From contig CATOTD010000012.1 of NCBI GenBank assembly GCA_951812995.1, positions 1 to 64,000 of the forward strand: a stretch of 64,000 nucleotides of DNA, read 5' to 3'. Below the pieces are notes generated by a model. That model was not told the DNA's origin and did no database searches. It saw only the letters and a program-made list of their open reading frames with translations. The stretch is from an uncultured Gammaproteobacteria bacterium (GTDB taxonomy: Bacteria; Pseudomonadota; Gammaproteobacteria; Eutrophobiales; Eutrophobiaceae). Within the stretch, counting starts at the first letter, position 1. Every line of letters starts with the position of its first letter. A program made the position numbers and the translations under genes. Below are positions 47,294 through 56,074 of the stretch, piece by piece.

Positions 47294-49101
47294 ACAAAAC
47301 GATTGAATCGGTTACGCATCGCGTAATTCGGCGTAGCCGCAAACGCCGACTGGATTATGAAGCCAAGTGCCAGATTATGCGTGATGACTATCCCCCTAAA
47401 AAACGCTTATCATGTGGCAACTTTGCCCATGCTTATGCTGCTTGTACGCCGTCCGACAAGCAGACTATCCGGTCGCTAGCCACGGCCAATCTGGGGATCA
47501 TTACCGCCTATAACGACATGCTGTCAGCGCACCAACCCTTGGCTACTTACCCGGACATTATCCGTGCCGCCGCAAGAGCGCAAGGATGCTCGGCACAGCT
47601 TGCGGCAGGTGTGCCGGCGATGTGCGATGGCATCACGCAGGGACAAGTCGGCATGGAGCTGAGCCTGTTCAGTCGTGATGTGATTGCCATGGCGACTGTG
47701 ATTGGCCTTAGTCATAATGTGTTTGATGGCATCTTGTGCCTTGGTGTGTGTGACAAAATCGTACCAGGCATGCTCATCGGCGCACTGGAGTTTGGTCATT
47801 TGCCGACGGGCTTTATTCCCGCCGGGCCGATGCCGACGGGCTTGTCAAATAAAGCAAAATCCGCGGCCCGCCAACGCTATGCCAAGGGGGAAATCGGTCG
47901 GGATGCATTGCTTGAAGCGGAATCTGCCGCTTACCATAGCCCGGGCACGTGTACTTTCTACGGTACGGCGAACAGCAATCAGATCCTGATGGAAACCTTG
48001 GGTATACAACTGCCCGGGGCCTCGTTTATCAACCCGACAGACGCTTTGCGGCAACCGCTCACTGAGGCGACCGTTAGCCGCGTTATTAATGTATGTGCCA
48101 ACAGCGATACGCCGCTGTCTTTGCGCGAGATGATAACGGCTGAGTCATTAGTCAATGCCGTCGTCATGTTAATGACCACGGGCGGCTCCACAAACCATAC
48201 GCTACACCTGCTAGCGATTGCCCAGGCGGCTGGTATTGAATTGCGCTGGGAAGACTTCGCCGACATTTCAAAGGTGACACCACTGCTGGCACGCATCTAC
48301 CCGAATGGTGAACACGATATCAATGCCTTCCAGGTAGCGGGCGGCACGGCATTTCTGTTCAGTGAATTACGCAACGCGGGCTTGCTGAATGAACAGGTAC
48401 AGAACCTCATGGGGACGGGGCTTGCGGCCTATGAGCTGAAGCCGTCGCTGGACAGCACAGGCCAGGCAACATGGGGCGTGCGTGTTACTGAGTCGGCATT
48501 ACCAGACGTATTACGCCCGCACCGTCAGGCGTTTAGCAACGCGGGCGGCTTGACCTTGCTGAGTGGCAACCTGGGTACGGGTGTGGTCAAGGTGTCGGCG
48601 GTTGACCCACGCCACCAACAGATAAGCGCACCGTGTCGGATCTTTACCGACCAGGCATCCTTCCAACAGGCGTTCAAGCAGGGCGAATTGAATCAGGATG
48701 TTGTCGTCGTGCTACGCTTCCAAGGGCCTAAGGCCAATGGTATGCCGGAACTGCATCAGCTCACCCCGTGCCTTGGTGTGTTGCAGGACCAGGGCTACCA
48801 GGTCGCGCTGGTGACCGATGGTCGGATGTCAGGCGCATCGGGCAAGGTCCTGGCCGTGGTTCACGTATCACCTGAGTCCGCCGCGGGCGGCGGACTGGCA
48901 AAGTTACGCGATGGCGATACGATTACGCTGGATGCGGGTGTTGGGACACTACAAGCACTGATAGTAGCAAACGAATGGGCCGACAGAGTGCCTGCCACCA
49001 TGCCAGCGATAGAACAGAATGCGATTGGACGTCAGTTGTTTACCTGGATGCGTAATATCGTCAGTACCTCGGAGACCGGCGCTAGTATATTCAATGACTG
49101 A
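47290..49101 (+). CDS. edd: 6-phosphogluconate dehydratase
   Basis: 603 aa, IlvD/Edd family with a [4Fe-4S] cluster. Known reaction: 6-phosphogluconate to KDPG. Marks: GIITAYNDMLSAHQPLATYP, PAMCDGITQGQVGMELSLFSRDVIAM, LCLGVCDKIVPGM (cluster Cys), GTCTFYGTANSNQ (cluster Cys), MTTGGSTNHTLHLLAIA, and VTDGRMSGASGKV. The partner eda (KDPG aldolase) is not in the window. Overlaps glk by 8 bp. Confidence 0.97.
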   Translation: MNKTIESVTHRVIRRSRKRRLDYEAKCQIMRDDYPPKKRLSCGNFAHAYAACTPSDKQTIRSLATANLGIITAYNDMLSAHQPLATYPDIIRAAARAQGCSAQLAAGVPAMCDGITQGQVGMELSLFSRDVIAMATVIGLSHNVFDGILCLGVCDKIVPGMLIGALEFGHLPTGFIPAGPMPTGLSNKAKSAARQRYAKGEIGRDALLEAESAAYHSPGTCTFYGTANSNQILMETLGIQLPGASFINPTDALRQPLTEATVSRVINVCANSDTPLSLREMITAESLVNAVVMLMTTGGSTNHTLHLLAIAQAAGIELRWEDFADISKVTPLLARIYPNGEHDINAFQVAGGTAFLFSELRNAGLLNEQVQNLMGTGLAAYELKPSLDSTGQATWGVRVTESALPDVLRPHRQAFSNAGGLTLLSGNLGTGVVKVSAVDPRHQQISAPCRIFTDQASFQQAFKQGELNQDVVVVLRFQGPKANGMPELHQLTPCLGVLQDQGYQVALVTDGRMSGASGKVLAVVHVSPESAAGGGLAKLRDGDTITLDAGVGTLQALIVANEWADRVPATMPAIEQNAIGRQLFTWMRNIVSTSETGASIFND

Positions 49102-49603
49102 TCCCATCTATGTCGTTGGCGACATTGGCGGCACCCATGCGCGCTTTGCGTATGTTGTCGGCAAGGAATTGTCATTGCACGGCATTCAAGTACTCACATC
49201 CGTTAACTATGCCGGCCTCGCATCCGCGATTCAGGCGTATCTGGATACTGAAAAGTTGGCCCCTATCAACGGCTATTGTCTGGCGGTAGCCGCTCGTACC
49301 GATAAACCCGTCATCAAACTAACAAATAGCAACTGGCAATTTGAGAAAAATGAACTTGTGCAACAGCTAGGGCAACCCGTGTTGGTTATCAATGATTTTG
49401 TCGCCAATGCCCATGCACTGAGCGTGTTACAAAAAAACCAATATCAATGGCTGAACAATGCCGGGAACGTCATGGAAGAGAGCAGGCTGGTCATTGGTTG
49501 TGGTACTGGATTAGGTATGGCAACCGTGACCAAGGGGGGTGAAATTATGGCATCAGAAGGGGGCATATCGGTTTCACGCCACATACACAGCACGAAAGTA
49601 TGC
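49094..49603 (+). pseudogene. glk: Glucokinase, frameshifted and truncated by IS
   Basis: N-terminal half of ROK/Glk-type glucokinase: YVVGDIGGTHARFAYV (ATP-binding), VLVINDFVANAHAL with the catalytic Asp, VIGCGTGLGMATV. At the G5 run 49559-49563 one G seems missing: adding it gives SEGGHIGFTPHTQHESM, the family's EGGH zone. The gene is then cut at 49603 by IS256 copy C. The 3' half is not found on the far side. Not functional. Confidence 0.9.
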
Positions 49604-50984
49604 GATAACGTAAATTATCTTTCGCAAATTTGAAGAGGCGGTTTCCCTTTATCTGGTTAAATAAAAAGTGACATAACCATTCTGAAAGTCCTTTTCTTTA
49701 TCCATCTCTTGGAGCAAATCCATGTTCAGATATGTCCGCGTTCCCTACTAGCTCCCCGCGATGTGTCTAAGCCTTGCCGCACAAAGCATCAACGCCGAGT
49801 TGCCATCCGGGAATGCTCCCACTACTCGTGTTCGCCGCCTGATTTCTCGGATGATCCTCTCCAAAGGATTGTTAGTCCGAATGCGAATCCAGTGCTCTGC
49901 CAGAAACCGATAATACGTCAGGGTCTCTTCCATGCACTACCCAGCCAATCCGCTACACTCGATAACTTCATGTCCCTGAGTTTCTTCTCGACCTCCGTGG
50001 CCTTATGCCTGGCAGATTCCAGATATTCAGATGCATGGATAGCCTGCAACATGCGAGAGACTTCTTTGACACGACCACGAGGCATATGACTGAAGACGTT
50101 GCGGTAGAAGTGCACAATACAACGCTGCCAGCCAGCTTAGGGGTAGAAGTCACCTATCGACTCCTTGCGCCCAAGACAGGCATCACTGAGCACCAACCTG
50201 ATGCCCTTGAGACCGCGTGCCTTTAAATGACGCAGGAATCCTGACCATCCCACCTTATCCTCCTTAGTACCTTCAACAATCCCTAGAATGCGGCGGTAGC
50301 CATCGTCCCCAACACCTATGGCGACTAGAACAGAAACGTTCTTCACTGCACCGCCCCAACTGCGTTTGAGCACAACACCGTCCAGGTATACATAAGGGAA
50401 ATCACTCCCTATGGGGCGATTACGCCACTCTTCAATCTGCCCATAGATACGCTGGTTGAGCTTTGAAATAGTCCCTAAGCTGACACGGGTACCCCACAAT
50501 GCTGCGGTAATGTCTTCTACACGTTGTACTGAAACACCTGCCAGATACATCTCAATCAGTGCCTCTTCAATTGACGCTACACGGTGTCGGTATCGCTCTA
50601 TGATGGCCATCTCAAAGGTCTGCTTGCACAACTTCTGCATCTTTAACTCAAGCTCTCCGGCCCTTGTGTGGCACTTCCTGGTGTAGCTACCAGACCGGTC
50701 GTCTTTGCGCGTCTCAGTGCGTTCGTATCGATCAGCACCCACCAGCGCATCAGCCTCAACGTCCAGAATCTGGTTAAGGGTGTCTTCCACAGTCTTCAGT
50801 ACCACTTTGTTGAGATGGCCCTGCAGTTCCTGTTCATCAATAGGGACTACGTTGTTCAAGTGCTTGCTTGTATCATCGCTCATGGCGACTCTTCTCCTGG
50901 TCAAATAAATGGTTATGTCACTTTTTATTTAACCAGATAAAGGGAGCCGCCTCTTCAAATTTGCGAAAGATAATTTACGTTATC
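49604..50984 (-). mobile_element. IS256-family type 1, copy C, both ends 5' type
   Basis: Main body in minus orientation, 49682-50984. Its normal 3' end (last about 64 bp with the right repeat) is replaced by an inverted copy of about 78 bp of its own 5' end (49604-49681). So the element is bounded by two copies of the same terminal repeat ending TTTACGTTATC. No target duplication. Flanks are glk on the left and an unrelated truncated gene on the right. Confidence 0.88.
49748..50883 (-). pseudogene. IS256-family type 1 transposase, stop and frameshift
   Basis: Same gene as copy A. A TAA at 50137-50139 replaces the Glu codon after DFYP (copy A reads EAKWQR), and a 1-bp deletion near 49940 (CTGGGTAGTGC where copy A has CTGGACCAGTGC) shifts the frame. 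The true C-terminus (RVVGAFPDGNSALML to TAG at 49748) is present here, unlike in copy A. Not functional. Confidence 0.88.
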
Positions 50985-51135
50985 TTATTTTTTGAGCTAT
51001 ATGAATATTCAACATATATTCAGGTACATCAGATAGCCAATCACCACCTGACCATTCAGCATAATTATTCTGAGCTTTGACTATGCCGCTTAATATTTTG
51101 TCTACAATCATGTCCTCCATCGAAACTTTGGGCAT
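50985..51135 (-). pseudogene. Hypothetical protein, N-terminal fragment cut by IS
   Basis: Starts ATG at 51135 with an excellent SD (GGAGGA, 6 nt spacing). The text MPKVSMEDMIVDKILSGI, AQNNYAEWSGGDWLSDVPEYMLNIHIAQ looks like a genuine protein and then runs into the right end of IS256 copy C, where it stops after three codons. I do not recognise a family with certainty. The rest of the gene is not seen nearby. Confidence 0.5.
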
Positions 51136-51622
51136 TAGAATTCCTCCATTTATTTGTACATCATGATGTGCGTTAAACTGCACGGTAGCTACAATTAACG
51201 CTTGCAACTTATAGGTATTTTTAAAGATGTCTTAAAAAGCCATAGGCATGAGTCTAATCATCGGTCTGGTGTTTCGCAATATTTTGGATAAGACATTAAA
51301 ACGTGCCTAAAAGCAATCTATGACCCTGAACCTCGGCAAAACCTGGTATGCGACTAATAAAAAGGATTGCAAAGAAAACAGCCCGCCCACGGCCATGCTA
51401 ACCAAGGGCGGGGTTAAATTGAGCAGAACCTAATGACCTAAACCTAATGACACGTTCATCTCTTACCCCCTGTAATCAATGTAAGTTATTCATCGGTGCA
51501 ATCGCGGTCGGTAACGTCGCAGTTATTACCGCCGCCGTCTGCCGTATTGCACTCACTAACGGCCCGTTGCTCGGCTTTCAAAGCCAGAAGCTGTCGGCAA
51601 TATCTACAAACTCCTCTTGAGA
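51136..51622. other. Spacer between IS copies C and D3
   Basis: 487 bp. No recognisable gene. The first part should hold the promoter of the truncated minus-strand gene. A 37-codon frame 51320-51433 (MTLNLGKTWYATNKKDC...) and a 58-codon frame from about 51446 (MTRSSLTPCNQC...) are protein-like but have no good SD. An inverted repeat CCCGCCC/GGGCGGG with a 17-nt loop lies near 51386-51416, without a T run. Probably debris of rearranged genes. Confidence 0.35.
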
Positions 51623-52994
51623 GAGCTATTGTCAAAAGTAGTGTCTGACAAGTTGATCATGCGGTTACCTTGTCGTCCTCGTTTACCTCGATTCCATCTT
51701 TAAACTTCACGCCTTCAATCACCTTGGCCAGGTGTCTGAAGCCTCTCAATTTGCGCCAGGAATCTTCTGCGCATAATCCCATCTTGTAGACCATAGTCAG
51801 CATCGTAATCGGCGTGACACAACCTTTGGCCTGGCGTGTTCTATGCCGGATTGTCGCAAAGCTCGACGGGGTGACATTCGTTGTCCTGATGTGGCTCCAG
51901 TGCTCTGCTGGAAAGTCATAAAATGCCAGCAACGCATCACGGTCTTTCGATAAGCATGCCACTGCCTTGGGATACTTGGCACCGAAACGTTCCTCAAATG
52001 CATCGAACACCTGCTCTGCGTCAACGCGGCCCTCTGCCATCCAGACCCTGCTTTGCTTTCTCCTGAACAGACTTGGGCAGATAGTTCAGCACATTGCCGG
52101 TCCTGTGCATCCAGCAACGTTGCACATCAGTCTCTGGATACACTGCCTCAAGGGCTGCCCAGAAACCCAAAGCACCATCGCCAATGGCCAGCTTTGGGGC
52201 TGACCCAAGCCTCTTTGTTGCAACGACAACAACACTGCTCGCCAGCGCTGTTTCGATTCCCTGACACCCTATTCAATCGACATAAAATGCTTCTGACCGC
52301 GACTGTTCACGCCGATGATGACCAGGCAACACAATCGACCATCGTCACCTCGAAGACCACTGTAGATGCCATCAGTCCAGATATAGACCCATTCATCAGA
52401 CACCGCTCGAGTACACCATTGCTTGTATGTAGCTTCCCATTGCCGTTTCAAACGACCCACGACATTGGCCGACAGCCCTTTAGCCTCGGGTCCGACAATC
52501 GCTTCCAGTGCACTTTGCATCTGACCACTCGAAACACCCTTCAAATAAAGCCAGGGAATCACCGCATCCAGGGTCGCTGTGCGCCGGATGTAGGGCGGTA
52601 CAAGCAGAGATTGAAAACTCTCTGGCGTACCTTCACGGCGACAAATCTTCGGCACCTCAACGCTGACCTTGCCAACCCCTGTAATCACCTCTCGTTCGGG
52701 ATGATGGCCACTGCGGACAACGCGCTGTCGTCCGTCAGCCGTCCTTTGATCATCATACTGCCTCATCAACGCATCTGGCTCTGCCTGGACAGCTTCGGTG
52801 ATTAACTGCCTCGCACCAGATCTGAGTAACTCTGTCAGTGGATCAATGCCCTCTGGTGTACCCAGATCAATCACAGTATTGTTTGTCATGTGTGGCGTGC
52901 TCCTCTTGCTACTTTCGATTGCTAGACAAAACCGATTTCAGCAAGGCACGCCGCATACTTCAACCTATTCAGACACCAGATCCGGTTATAACTC
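51623..52994 (-). mobile_element. IS256-family element, type 2, copy D3
   Basis: 1372 bp in minus orientation; ends GAGCTATTGTC (51623) and the complement of GAGTTATAACC (52994). Flanks do not match (TCTTGAGA versus TTAATAGA), so no target duplication. Shares the 10-bp transposase deletion with copy D2. Confidence 0.86.
51657..52889 (-). pseudogene. IS256-family type 2 transposase, amber stop and deletion
   Basis: N-terminal 206 codons are open (with VYIWTDGIYSG), then TAG at 52269-52271 replaces a Glu codon of EEGV. Further on, the CATGATATCT deletion seen in D2 shifts the frame near 52045. The C-terminal part (HWSHIRTTN, SWRKLRGFRHLAKV) is kept. Not functional. Confidence 0.87.
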
Positions 52995-53060
52995 TTAATA
53001 GAGATGCCCTATATCTAAATTCGATGATTTAGTTTTAGGATTAATAACTGACCCAAATGC

Positions 53061-53081
53061 ATAGCAAAGTATATAGTTCCC
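53061..53081 (+). repeat. Solitary IS1595-like terminal repeat
   Basis: CAAAGTATATAGTTCCC resembles the right end of the IS1595 copies (TCAAGTATATAATTCCC), about 14 of 17 identical, same orientation, 96 bp left of copy 2. It could be a relic of an older insertion or a small MITE end. No partner end is obvious. Confidence 0.4.
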
Positions 53082-53135
53082 ATTTTTATTGTTTAAAAAA
53101 CCTGGCGACTATCTAAGCTCAGATCAGATAACTTG

Positions 53136-53177
53136 TCATTTTTGTTGATTGTTATTGGTATTTTCAAGGTAATTTTT
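53136..53177 (-). other. Severed 3' end of glmM
   Basis: Read on the minus strand through the TAATTTTT target site, the sequence continues the glmM frame as YLENTNNNQQK then TGA (plus-strand TCA at 53136-53138). These are the last 11 codons of glmM before the IS1595 copy 2 insertion split them off. Confidence 0.8.
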
Positions 53178-53252
53178 GGGAATTATATACTTTACTCCAA
53201 TAGATAACCCGTATAATCTAACATAAAAATGCAATAAAACGGAGGGTCATCA

Positions 53253-54182
53253 ATGAAAGACAATACCATATCCACATTTGAGTTATTTCGCCAGTTTCCG
53301 GATGCTGAAGCCGCTAGATTGTATTTTGAGGGACAACGCTGGGGAGATTACATATCCTGTCCTCATTGTGGGGAATTTAAGCGTATTACCCCGCGCAAAG
53401 GAAAGCGGACAGGATATTACTTATGCCGGGACTGTAAGAGTGAGTTTACGGTGAGAACCGGCACTATCTTTGAACGTTCTCATGTTCCACTACATAAATG
53501 GCTATATGCTATTTACTTAACTGTCACCTCGCGCAAGGGCATATCTAGCTTGCAGTTATCTAAACAAATCGGAGTAACTCAAAAGACCGCCTGGTTTATG
53601 CAGGCCCGCATTCGTGAATCCTGTAACGATAATACAGATAATTTACTTTCTGGCATTGTTGAGATTGATGAGACCTATATCGGTGGGAAGGAACATAACA
53701 AACACAAACACAAGAAAGTCCGCGCAGGCCGTGGCGTAGCTGGCAAGCAGGTAGTGGTCGGAATGCGTGAGCGCGGTGGCCGCACAAGGGCTAAGCCTAT
53801 CCCATCAACTGATATACCGACCCTGCACAAAGAGATTGGCTGTTCAGTGGAATATGGTGCCACCATTTACACAGATGAACACAGGTCATATCAGCATTTA
53901 CAGTCTGCTTATCAGCATGGTACGGTAACCCATAGTGCGGGAGAATATGTGGGTTCAAACAACATTCATACCAATAGCATTGAAAGTGTCTGGGCTTTAC
54001 TCAAACGCGGTCTGTATGGGGTATGGCCTCATGCCAGCACTAAACACTTACATCGCTATGTGAACGAAGTGACTTTTAGACTGAATAACGGACAATGTAA
54101 GTTACCAACCAATCAACGTATAGAATCACTTATAAGCAACGCGATAGGTAAACGGATTACCTATCGCGAGGTGCTAGCATGA
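53253..54182 (+). CDS. IS1595-family (ISXO2-like) transposase
   Basis: 309 aa, intact. N-terminal zinc ribbon CPHC..CRDC, then a helix-turn-helix-like part (SSLQLSKQIGVTQKTAWFMQARI) and the catalytic core: EIDETYIGGKE (Asp), TIYTDEHRSY (Asp), HTNSIESVWALLKRGLYG (Asn/Glu and Lys), as expected of the IS1595 family. SD GGAGG before ATG. It is the only undamaged transposase gene in the window and could move copy 1 in trans. Confidence 0.96.
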   Translation: MKDNTISTFELFRQFPDAEAARLYFEGQRWGDYISCPHCGEFKRITPRKGKRTGYYLCRDCKSEFTVRTGTIFERSHVPLHKWLYAIYLTVTSRKGISSLQLSKQIGVTQKTAWFMQARIRESCNDNTDNLLSGIVEIDETYIGGKEHNKHKHKKVRAGRGVAGKQVVVGMRERGGRTRAKPIPSTDIPTLHKEIGCSVEYGATIYTDEHRSYQHLQSAYQHGTVTHSAGEYVGSNNIHTNSIESVWALLKRGLYGVWPHASTKHLHRYVNEVTFRLNNGQCKLPTNQRIESLISNAIGKRITYREVLA

Positions 54183-54222
54183 GCAAAGCAATGGAAATAG
54201 AATGCGGATATACAGGACGATA

Positions 54223-54542
54223 ATGAGAGCAGGTTACATCAAAGACTATATAAGTGGTGAAGAAGTAAAAGCTACGCCAGAAGAAGTAGAAGCAGTACAA
54301 GTCTTTTCCGAAACACTTGTCGAAGATTACGGATACCCCAAAGAACAATTACAAACACGACCACAGTGGCGTGTAAAAGTAAGGCCATCTGATACCAAAA
54401 AAGAGTATCCGCTTGATATTGCAGTATTCAACAAAGATAAAAAACCGATAAAAACCTTTTTATTGTCGTTGCGTGCAAACGAAAGACAAGAAAAGATGGT
54501 TTAACCCAAAATGGAGTGCAATTGAAAAATTGCATAAGGTAA
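54223..54542 (+). pseudogene. IS passenger: HsdR N-terminal-like fragment, copy 2
   Basis: Identical in protein text to the copy-1 passenger, starting at ATG 54223, with the same frameshift at the A6 run 54439-54444 and the same VACK in place of ECK. The uncorrected frame ends at 54504. Since both copies share the lesion, it arose before the element spread in this genome. Confidence 0.7.
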
Positions 54543-54633
54543 CAGGTGAGCATGGTGAGCTTGTTACTTGAAAAAACTAACAAATCATTGTGTTTGTATT
54601 TTGTAGTGAAGCTGGAGTCAAGTATATAATTCC

Positions 54634-55977
54634 CTAATTTTTTACTACTTCATCAACCTTGTTAGATAATTGATCAACTAAAGATTCTACTTGTTGTTGG
54701 TGTTCTCCTTCAACCATGACCCTGATCAGAGGTTCTGTGCCAGATGCTCTCAAGACCACACGACCTGACTCGCCGAGTTCATTTTCGGCCTCTTTTATAG
54801 CATCGTTAATCGCATTGATTTTAGTAATATCAACTTGCCTCTTGAGTTTTATATTCCGTGTTAATTGCGGCAATTTAGTCATGCCTGAAACCAATTCAGA
54901 TAATGTCTTGTCTGCCACTTTGGCAATTTCCAATACTTGTAATGCGGCGATAATCCCATCACCAGTTGTTGTACGATTAAGATTAATAATATGGCCCGAT
55001 GCCTCTCCGCCCAGGATCAGTTTTTCTTTTAGTAATAAATCCATGATATGACGATCACCAACGGCGGTTCGTAAAAATTTCAACCGCATGTCTTTAATTG
55101 CATTTTCCAATCCAAGATTACTCATCATAGTACCGACAACAGCGCCATTTAATGTATTCCTTTCTAACTGCGCGATGATATAAACAATATCATCGCCATC
55201 AATGATATGACCCTGATGGTCTACCATGATTAAACGATCACCATCACCATCAAGTGCGATACCGGCATCGGCACGCGACTCTTTGACTAAGGCTTGTAAT
55301 GCTTGCGGCGATGTTGCTCCACATTCATGGTTAATATTCAAACCATCGGGTGTAATTGCGTGCGTAATGACTTCTGCACCGAGCTCTTCAAAAACTTTTG
55401 GAGCGATGTGATAAGTCGCGCCATTGGCACAATCAATGACAATACGTAGGCCATTAAAATCAACATTGTTTTGTAATTTTGATTTGCAAAATTCTATATA
55501 ACGTCTAGGGGCATCTATGATGCGTTTTGCCTTACCAAGATGACGTGAATGGACAGATTGCATTGGCCGATCCAGTTTATCTTCAATTTCATGCTCAACT
55601 TGGTCTGGTAATTTAGTGCCCTCCCTAGAAAAGAATTTAATGCCATTATCATAAAACGGATTATGTGAAGCACTGATCACAATACCTGCTTGTGCGCGCG
55701 TGTTTTTAGTCAAATAGGCAATGCCCGGGGTTGGCATTGGGCCGAGTAAGCCAATATCAACCCCGGCCGCTGACAATCCCGCTTCAAGTGCCGACTCCAG
55801 CATATAACCTGAAATTCGTGTGTCTTTCCCAACTAAAATAGGACCATTGCCCTTTTTTACGAGCACACACCCCGCGGCCCAACCGAGCTTCATGACAAAA
55901 TCGGGTGTAATAACACCTTCTCCGACAATACTGCGAATACCATCGGTACCAAAATATTTTTTATTATTGATTTTAAT
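54634..55977 (-). CDS. glmM: Phosphoglucosamine mutase, 3' end altered by IS
   Basis: About 447 aa. Converts glucosamine-6-P to glucosamine-1-P for peptidoglycan and [32 protein letters not shown] with the phospho-Ser, [13 protein letters not shown] (metal loop), [11 protein letters not shown], and [16 protein letters not shown] are all present. No ATG, GTG or TTG lies in frame before KKYFG after the upstream stop; ATT at 55977 ([10 protein letters not shown]) is the best start, otherwise ATG at 55893 would lose the N terminus. The IS1595 insertion removes the last 11 codons and supplies the G of the TAG stop. The usual folP between ftsH and glmM is absent. Probably still active, as the core is whole. 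Confidence 0.88.
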   Translation of the reverse strand: MKINNKKYFGTDGIRSIVGEGVITPDFVMKLGWAAGCVLVKKGNGPILVGKDTRISGYMLESALEAGLSAAGVDIGLLGPMPTPGIAYLTKNTRAQAGIVISASHNPFYDNGIKFFSREGTKLPDQVEHEIEDKLDRPMQSVHSRHLGKAKRIIDAPRRYIEFCKSKLQNNVDFNGLRIVIDCANGATYHIAPKVFEELGAEVITHAITPDGLNINHECGATSPQALQALVKESRADAGIALDGDGDRLIMVDHQGHIIDGDDIVYIIAQLERNTLNGAVVGTMMSNLGLENAIKDMRLKFLRTAVGDRHIMDLLLKEKLILGGEASGHIINLNRTTTGDGIIAALQVLEIAKVADKTLSELVSGMTKLPQLTRNIKLKRQVDITKINAINDAIKEAENELGESGRVVLRASGTEPLIRVMVEGEHQQQVESLVDQLSNKVDEVVKN

Positions 55978-56074
55978 GGATACCCACTTTATTGTTTAGA
56001 GATTGTAGATACTATTCACTGTGCGGATCAAAACTAAACCTATGAAGTATTTCTGCTACACAGGTTTAGGATAT

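Larger units (their letters stand above)
53178..54634 (+). mobile_element. IS1595-family element, copy 2 (intact transposase)
   Basis: 1457 bp, terminal repeats GGGAATTATATACTT at left and the complement at right, perfect 8-bp duplication TAATTTTT (53170-53177 and 54635-54642). Near-identical to copy 1, so both moved recently. It is inserted in the last codons of glmM. It carries an intact transposase and the HsdR-like passenger relic. Confidence 0.96.
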
